From: Porogramme epimiltina
Lineage: Eukaryota; Basidiomycota; Agaricomycetes; Polyporales; Polyporaceae
DNA: 64,000 nucleotides
Direction: 5' to 3'
Assembly (NCBI GenBank): GCA_900155495.1
Contig: FTLJ01000071.1
Location: forward strand, 1-64,000
Part shown: positions 57,701 to 64,000 of the stretch, piece by piece
Layout: each line of letters begins with the position of its first letter
Position numbering within the stretch: the first letter of the stretch is position 1
Notes under the pieces: model-generated
What the model was told of the DNA's origin: nothing
The model's input: the letters and a program-made list of their open reading frames with translations, nothing else
Databases searched by the model: none
Position numbers and translations under genes: made by a program

Positions 57701-58409
57701 AAGTAGAGGGCTTGGAGGACAGAGTTGGCATAACTGTGAGGAGATGGTTCGATAGCAAGTCAGCTGGCGCTGCATAACTTATGAGGTGCCGTAATGGGAG
57801 GGGGAGCAGATACAAGCGATTAGTCACTTGGGGAAAGGGGATCAAGTTGTATGGCTGAAGACGGACGAAAGGCCCCACGAGCATGGCCATGAGTGGAGAC
57901 GGGCGAGGCGGACTTCACCAAGGACTTTACTCCAGCCGTGCGCTTGCACTCCCTTCAGCTAGCTGAGTGCCACACGCCACCCCTTGGCGGTGAGTGAGAG
58001 CGAATGCACGCAGAGGTCACTGTAGACACCGGTGGAGGGAGACTGCGCCAGAAATGGGCCTGACGACACCGCAGCCATGCCCGCAGAGCATAGACTGAGC
58101 AGATTGGTGGAAGCATGCTGCATCTCTTGTCCGATGATGCAGCACACGGAGTAGACACGACAGACGGGGGTGGAGACCGTCCTCTGCGAGTAGGGGAGGA
58201 GGACGGGGGACGGACAGGTACTCACCAGGTGTTCCCAAACTATTGCGAGTCAGCAAGGGCTGTGCAACCAAAGACGGGGGACTCACATTCTCCAAACCAA
58301 AGAGTTTTGCATCTGCAGTAGCGACGATCGGGGGGTTGTGGACGACGACGGGGAGGGGAGCGGTGGCAGACTGGCTGGTTCCGAAGGGGTTCCATTTCCC
58401 AATGGCCAT
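54743..58409 (-). CDS. ubp9: Ubiquitin-specific protease, USP12/Ubp9-13 type
   Basis: Cysteine protease that removes ubiquitin. Exons on the minus strand (58287-58409, 58225-58238, 57243-57733, 56877-57180, 56624-56821, 54743-56552) join in frame to 979 aa. The Cys box [20 protein letters not shown] puts catalytic Cys at about residue 46. A Pro-rich insert of about 60 aa precedes [14 protein letters not shown]. Zinc-finger cysteines lie at about 252/255 and 299/302 (RCLTC, FFCDSC). [19 protein letters not shown] (catalytic His about 383), WTLFDDD and AYVLYYQ close the domain near residue 433. A 546-residue Pro/Ser/Ala-rich tail follows, with six Gly-His pairs (54893-54928). In yeast and human relatives WD40 cofactors activate this type. 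Exon 2 is only 14 nt, and the catalytic Cys codon is split by a 491-nt intron, long for this window. Confidence 0.93.
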
Positions 58410-59395
58410 AGTGGTGGCCCGAGCGGGACGTGCGCTGGGCTAGGGTGCGGACGTGTCCAGGGCGGGGCGGGGACGGAGAGGGAGGTGGTGGGTGTTGGGG
58501 ATGTTGGCCAAGGCCGGACTCGCCTGGCTGAGAGAGAGTGTGATGACTGCCCATCGCGCCCACCGCGCCGTCCCTTCCGGCCAGGCACAGCCTGCCGAAA
58601 TCGGAAAGCCTCAATTACGATGAACCGCCCCGCCGCTCCCGCGATTTGCCTCCTGCCAGAGCCCGCCCGGCCAGGCTGGTGTTCTCACTCGCCCCCTTCG
58701 CCCCCCCATACCTGCCGCCACGCCCCAGAGCCGACCTGGCCACCGCGGCCGACCCCCACGCGCCGCGCACCGGCAGACGTGCCTGGTGCCTGCCCCAATC
58801 GCTGCATCACCCGCGACTCCAGGTGGTCTCTCACCTCCTGCCCAAACATGGCGTGGTCTTTCGGACACGTACGTACGCCTCCGCCTCGACGTCTCTCCCC
58901 GCATGCGCTCGTGTCCAGCGACCTCGCCCCGTTGGTAAGCACCCCATCCAATCCCTGTGCGCCAATTCATTCCGCCACATGGTCGTCCTCCCGGCCCGCC
59001 CACCCGTCAAGCTGTGCATCGCCTGTGGTTCAATGTTCGAACCCTCCCCGCGACGTGTTTCCGTCTTCATTTTACTCGGCTACCATGACCCACCCAAGCC
59101 CCCGACATACCGGTTTCACAGATAGACTTCGCTTCGCTTATGTGCCTCCCGGCGGCACCGATCAATCTTCGGTCAGGGTTTCCCTATGTTTTGGAAAACG
59201 CGCTCGTCAGCAACGCTCTAGTGTGGAACCATTGCCGTCGTAATGCCTCGAATCGTCGGTCTCTCAAGCCCTCCCCCTCCTGCGCATTCCACAGCTTTGT
59301 CATAGCGTGGAAATGAGCACCTACATGTCGCACGAGGGTCGCGCTGAGCAATGTCATATATATTGCCAGTCGCTGCAAAGTGGCACCAGACAGCT
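58410..59395. promoter_or_regulatory. Divergent promoter region, deubiquitinase and P450 gene N
   Basis: About 1 kb between two start codons facing away from each other. A TATATAT lies at 59356-59362, 34-40 nt before the P450 ATG. Long frames here (for example 58338-59243 plus) overlap the deubiquitinase start on the other strand and lack motifs. Confidence 0.5.
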
Positions 59396-61503
59396 ATGAC
59401 TGACTTCCTGACACTCTTCTGGGTACTCTTGGCTGCCCTTTCTTCCATTCTCTATCTTCGATGGCGGTTGAATCCAGTGAGTGACCACCTCGGCCGAATC
59501 ACCATGCACGTCGGACTGATAAAGCTCGTTCCTAGCTCCACGCCATACCCACTGTCGGAGGCCCCTCGTTGCCGATTCTCTCGTATATCGGGGCGTTTAG
59601 GTTCGTGACGAACGCCAGGCAGGTTCTATCCGAAGGGTACCGACGGGTACGTCTGGCCACTCCACGCCGAGCGAGGCGTCACTCACGCCCTCGAGTGCAG
59701 TTCTACGGCTCCGCGTTCAAGATCGCGCTACCTGGCCAATGGCTTGTCATCATCAGCGGCCCCGAGATGATCGAGAACTTGAGGAAGCGAGGCGAAGACG
59801 AAGTGTCCTTCCAGGAGTTCTTTGACGAGGTGAGAGTGCTCCATCATGAGGCGTCACTTGACAGCCCATTTCTGGCCGCAGATGTTCAATGTCAGGTACA
59901 CGTCAGGAAGAGCCTCGGTGGACGACTCGTATCACGTCGAAGTAGTCCGGGACAAGCTGATGCGCAGTCTTCCAACCGTCCTACCTGCTATGACCGATGA
60001 GTTATTGCTTGCCATCCCAGACTATATCAATCCCCAGGGCGACGGTGAGTGCCGAAGAGTATCTATGCAATCTCAGACCCAATTTGATGTGAGCTCTTCA
60101 GATTGGGTGGAGCTGAATACATTTCACACCATGGAAAGGATCGTCGCCCGTGCGACCGCTCGCGTCTTTGTGGGTGCACCCTTGTGTGAGTGTTTCACTA
60201 GCATATGCACCATCCTCGTCTCATGTTTCTCAAACAGGTAGGGATGAGGACTATCTGGACCTGGCGATCCAATATACGACGGCCGTGGTTATCGACGGTC
60301 AGATCCTCAACCTACTGCCTACCATCCTCCGGCCGTGAGTGGAGGCCTGGCTTTCTTTGTGTCTGGATGCATGTCTCACCATACGTGAAACAGTATCGTG
60401 GGACATTTGACGAGCAACGCAAACAAGACGATCTCAAAGACGTCGCCGTACCTCATTCGCCTTATCAATGAGCGGCGGGCGAAGATGGAGCAATACGGCG
60501 ACACTTGGGACGGGAAGCCTGTGCGTATTCTGAACATGTGGACCCATCGAACTATGTATAGCGCTTGATACCGCACCCGCAGAACGACATGCTCCAGTGG
60601 TTGATGGAAGAGGAAGTCTCTCGTGGCGGGAGAACCGAAGCTGTTATAGAGCGCGTCATGATCACCAACTTCGCGGCGATCCACACGACGTCTAACGTGC
60701 GCCTCTTCTCTCCCTTGTATCCGCGCACCCTCACCTGATGCGAGTCTCCAGAGTGCGACACACGTCCTATACCATCTAGCAGTGGACCCAAAGGTCGTAC
60801 GAGCACTCCGCGAAGAGATCGAGCCTCTGGTCGCCACGGGAGGGTGGACAAAGAGCTCCCTAGAGAAGATGTGGAAGCTCGACAGCGTGATCAAAGAGTC
60901 CCAGCGGTACGACGGCATCAACCTAGGTACGCCGCCGCCGACTTACCCCGCCTCCCTCACCTCACCCTATACTGAACGCCAAACAGTGTCCATGGACCGC
61001 AAGATCCTCAAGGACATCGTCCTCCCGGATGGCACCCTCCTGCCCAAGGACACGCTCGTCGCCGCTGCGGCGCACCCGACGCACCACGACGCCGCGCACT
61101 ACCCCGACGCCGACGCCTTCCGCCCGTTCCGCTTCGCCGACATGCGGCGCGCCGGCGGCGAGGGCACCAAGCACCAGTTCACGCACACCTCCCCAGACTA
61201 CGTGCCATTTGGCCACGGCCGCTTTGCGTGGTGCGTCCCCGCTTTACCCTCTCCTCCCCCTCCCATCTCCGCCTGCACACGGACCGGGCGGCTGATGTGA
61301 TGCTTACGGATAGCCCGGGGCGGTTCTTCGCGGCGAGCGAGCTCAAGGTCCTCCTCGCGTTCCTGGTCGTAAAATACGACTTCAAGCTCGCCGGAGGGCG
61401 CGTCGAACGACCGCAGAACATCTATTTTGCCGAGGCTGTGGTCCCAGACCCGAATGCGCGGGTGATGTTCAGGCGGCGTCATGGCGCCGTGGCGCGGTCG
61501 TAG
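59396..61503 (+). CDS. Cytochrome P450 (family 2, gene N)
   Basis: The only plus-strand P450. Eleven exons (59396-59476, 59536-59646, 59701-59829, 59882-60044, 60102-60185, 60238-60334, 60394-60520, 60583-60696, 60752-60926, 60987-61230, 61314-61503) sum exactly to 504 aa. Motifs: MTDFLTLFWVLLAALSSILY anchor, IPTVGGPSLPILSYIGA, FKIALPGQWLVIISGPEMI, ARVFVGAPLC, NFAAIHTTS, IKESQRYDG, ILKDIVLPDGTLLPKDTLVA, FRPFRF and FGHGRFACPG. An upstream in-frame ATG at 59351 was rejected because it would place the TATA box inside the coding region and adds 15 residues that gene C lacks. The cysteine codon is split TG|C. Closest relative is gene C, 41 kb away on the other strand. Substrate unknown. Confidence 0.93.
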
Positions 61504-61862
61504 GTATAGCTGTCAGTGCATCTCGGTTCGCACGTACGCAGCCCGTAACTACGGGCGTTAATGGATGGCACATTCGGATCTGATTGCCTCGTATTACCAG
61601 GACACGCCGAAAGTTGGTCCCTATAATGTGGTATGCCGAGAGCCTCCCGGCGTTGAATTAGCTCATGTACAGTATAACGGAAGTCCTCGGTAGTAGTCAG
61701 TCCCAGCAGTCTACCCTACCTGTCAGTCCATATGTATATACTTCTGGACCAGTGCCCACGGCGCATCCGGCCATCGTGGGTATGCCGACGCCTCTCCCAG
61801 CCCCAGTGCCCGCCGTCTAACCAAATGCCAGCCGAGCCCCTCTCCAGACGCCGCGCGCGCAC
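61504..61862. other. Convergent spacer
   Basis: 360 bp between the stops of P450 gene N (+) and the Skt5-like gene (-). It holds both 3' ends; nothing else seen. Confidence 0.5.
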
Positions 61863-63535
61863 TCACATGATGACGCAGTCCTTGTCCTTCGCGCCCTTGC
61901 CCCCCACCGACCCGAGCTCCCCGCTCCCATTCTCGTCCCGGTGCAGCACGGAGCCGGGCCCGCCTGGCGCGATGAGTGGCGTGTTCGGGCCCCGGAGCCG
62001 CTGCGCTGCGCGCTTGTCGCCCTGCTCCGCTGCACGCTTGTACCACTTGATCGCTCTGTTCGTGCGTGAATGCGTGCGCGCGAGGGCGAGGGAGGGATGG
62101 TACGAGGGCAGGAAAGGTGCGGACGGGCACGTGTCAGGCCACCGAGCGAGAAGGAGAGATAGGGGGCACGCACTCTTGCATATTAGGCTCGGTGCCGATC
62201 CCGACCTCCAGGAAGTACCCCACGGCGTACATCGCCTTCGTGAGCCCCGCCTCCGCCGCGCGCATCGCCCAGAGGTACGCCTCCGTGTCCGACTGGGGCA
62301 GCACGCCCGGCGAGCCGACGAGATACCACGCGGTAAGCGCGAAGCACGCGTCGCGGTGGTTCTGCTGCGCTGCGATGTTCTGCAATACCAAAACAGAGGA
62401 ACAAAGGCGGGCGTCAATGCGAGGTGGCGGTGCGGAGGAGAGGACGGACGTAGTAGTGTATGGACAGCGCGGGGTCTTGTGGGCAGCCCATCTTGCCGTA
62501 CTCATAGCATTCTCCCAGGCGGTATGCACTGGGTGAGTACCCGAGCTCCGCGGCCTGTGCGAGGAGCTCCGCGGCGTACTCGTAGTCGACGAAGAGCACG
62601 TTGTCGATTCCGCGTTCATGGAGGAGTGCGAGTTCGTGCAGCGCGTGGGGGAATTCGGCGGTGGCGTGCTCTGCGGAGCGCTTGAGGTACTTCACGCCCT
62701 CCTTCGGACTCTTGGAGAGCCCGAGCTCGCCGTTGAGCTCGGCGATGCCGAGGCGGTAGAGGGCGCCCGGGTGGCCTGCGGCGGCAGCCTTCTTGTAGAA
62801 CATGATGGCCTTGGCGGACTCACGGCGGCAGCCCCAGCCGTTCTCGCAGCAGGTGCCAGCGCGGTAGGAGGCGTCGGGGTGGCCGTGCTTGGCGGCGAGG
62901 ACGAAGAGGGGGAAGGCGCGGTCGAAGTCCTGGCGGCTCTTGTTGGTGCCGATGCCGTTCGCGTAGCAGTCGGCGAGGAAGTACTGGGAGGGCATGTGCC
63001 CGCGGTCGGCCTGTCGTTTGAGGAGGGACAGGGCCTCGTGAACGAGGTCGTCGCGCTTCTGCATGGCCTTCTCGACCTCCATCACGTTGCCCGGTGTCTG
63101 GATGGGGATAGGCATCGTCTTGGAAGCGTCGACCATGAAGACGGCGAACTCGAACTGGATGTCTGGGTCCTGCGTCTTCTTCGCATTTGCGCGATAGAGC
63201 TCGAGGGTGCGGTCGTGCGAGAGGAGGGCGGCCTGCTTGCCGGGGCGGAGGTGGGAGTGGTCGAGGATAGGCCCTGGCGGGGGAGAGGGCGCGCGGATGG
63301 ATTGTGTGGCGACTGACCTGGCAGCGTAGGGTTGGTCGTACTGCTCCTGCGACTGATAAAAGTCATCTCCGTCTCCGTCGTAGTCTTCGTACTGGGATTG
63401 TCGGGCCTGCTGCGGGTACGCGGCGGAGTACTGTGATGCCGGACGTTCTGTGGGTATTGCTGGCGATGGTCGGCGGGGGTCGAAGTCCGGGGCGAACGTA
63501 TTGGATGGCCGCCGAGCTTGGGGCTCTGCGTACAT
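61863..63535 (-). CDS. SKT5: Sel1-repeat protein, Skt5/Chs4-type chitin synthase activator
   Basis: Probable activator and membrane adaptor of chitin synthase III. Exons 62450-63535, 62174-62379 and 61863-62055 sum to 494 aa. Residues 1-95 are disordered, rich in Pro, Gln and Tyr. From about residue 110 an alpha-helical region leads into about seven Sel1-type repeats (about 178-445; for example YFLADCYANGIGTNKS, YRAGTCCENGWGC, YRLGECYEYGKMGC, AIKWYKRAAEQGDKRAA). The C-terminus is KDKDCVIM, a CaaX box expected to be farnesylated, as known for yeast Chs4. The start at 63533-63535 is the first ATG of the open frame. Other Sel1 proteins of the same family (Shc1-like) are possible, but the disordered head and CaaX end favour Skt5/Chs4. 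Confidence 0.88.
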
Positions 63536-64000
63536 GTCGGCAAGGGCGATGAGGAGGGGGAAAGGAAAGGAAGGAGGGAGCGGAAATGAGCGGGAGGATG
63601 GTGGGAGGAACTGGGAAGGCGGTCGGGGAGTGCAAGACGCCCGCCGTCCATCAAGCGCCCATCGTCATCGAGCAGGACTGCGCGTGCCGCCAACACCGAG
63701 TCTGCTCCTTCAGCCGTCTTATGCGTATACGCTATTGCCTCTTCCCCCTCATGTATGCCTACAATCACCGCGTAACAGCTCTTGAGATGCCCAGTTCAAC
63801 CAAGCCATCCACCTTATATCAAGTTGGCATGTTGCCTGCGTCAGCACGTTCGGCCGACGATCATCATCGGGACGACGTCATCAACGCCGACGTCCTCTGC
63901 GCGCGGGGGTTCTATACTTATACCTGGTGCGTGTTGGTGATACCATGAAATTTGTTCCACTGCACTCTGGCCGAGGCCCGTCGTCCAGGGAAACTCATCC
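63536..64000. other. Upstream region of the Skt5-like gene
   Basis: Contains the presumed promoter and 5' UTR of the minus-strand Skt5-like gene, with pyrimidine-rich stretches on that strand near 63.55-63.6 kb. No further gene can be supported before the window edge. Confidence 0.45.

Noticed and set aside
59351..59395. Upstream in-frame ATG of P450 gene N (MSYILPVAAK...)
   Set aside because: It would put the TATATAT element inside the coding region and add 15 residues missing from gene C; the ATG at 59396 starts a normal anchor helix.
1..64000. CRISPR arrays, bacterial operons, rRNA genes
   Set aside because: No short regularly spaced repeats with unique spacers, no polycistronic layout and no rRNA-like stretches were seen; the intron-rich gene structure is fungal.

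Overview
The window looks like nuclear DNA of a filamentous basidiomycete, most likely an agaricomycete of the polypore type. The evidence is genes split by many 45-100 nt GT-AG introns, full-length eukaryotic housekeeping genes (a CCT/TRiC gamma subunit, a USP12/Ubp9-type deubiquitinase, a Skt5/Chs4-like chitin synthase activator), an agaricomycete-style F-box protein and a large expansion of microsomal cytochromes P450. There is no sign of bacterial or viral origin.

The dominant content is P450s: 13 apparently complete genes and at least three broken pieces. Two (1.4-3.9 kb and 10.4-12.8 kb) belong to one family with AGHETT, ETLR and FSAGLRACIG motifs. The other eleven belong to a second family, resembling fungal ent-kaurene oxidase-like or CYP512-type enzymes, with an anchor helix, an AAIHTTS-type I-helix, an E-x-x-R motif and a haem loop read as FGHGxxACPG. 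Ten of these eleven lie head to tail on the minus strand from 16.8 to 51.5 kb. The eleventh lies alone on the plus strand at 59.4-61.5 kb. No terpene synthase, PKS, NRPS or transporter is visible, so substrates cannot be assigned.

Layout. 0.6-16.5 kb is a segmental duplication: P450 (-), truncated F-box piece (+), CCT3 (+). In the first copy CCT3 is a pseudogene with a 1005-nt internal deletion. In the second copy it is intact (546 aa). A complete F-box gene with a long acidic tract lies between the copies. 16.8-24.8 kb holds three P450s, two of them close paralogs. 25.8-38.2 kb is a four-gene P450 tandem array with duplicated 5' flanks and relics of a further P450 type. 39.14-40.26 kb is a 1.1-kb non-autonomous inverted-repeat transposon with an 11-bp target duplication, and an empty paralogous site lies at 44.6 kb. 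40.5-51.5 kb holds three more P450s and one truncated copy. 52.3-54.1 kb is a three-unit tandem repeat of about 620 bp. 54.7-63.5 kb holds the deubiquitinase (-), the plus-strand P450 and the Skt5/Chs4-like gene (-).

The P450s share exon structure, promoter layout (a TATA-like element mostly 45-75 nt before the ATG) and, in several genes, a GGTACATATA-type core. This fits common origin by tandem duplication and possibly shared control. The proteins would be ER-anchored monooxygenases using a P450 reductase encoded elsewhere. Exon joins were made by eye from GT-AG sites, reading frame and family similarity. The gene models of CCT3, the F-box gene, the deubiquitinase, the plus-strand P450 and the Skt5-like gene were summed exon by exon and close in frame. 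The other P450 models were checked motif by motif.
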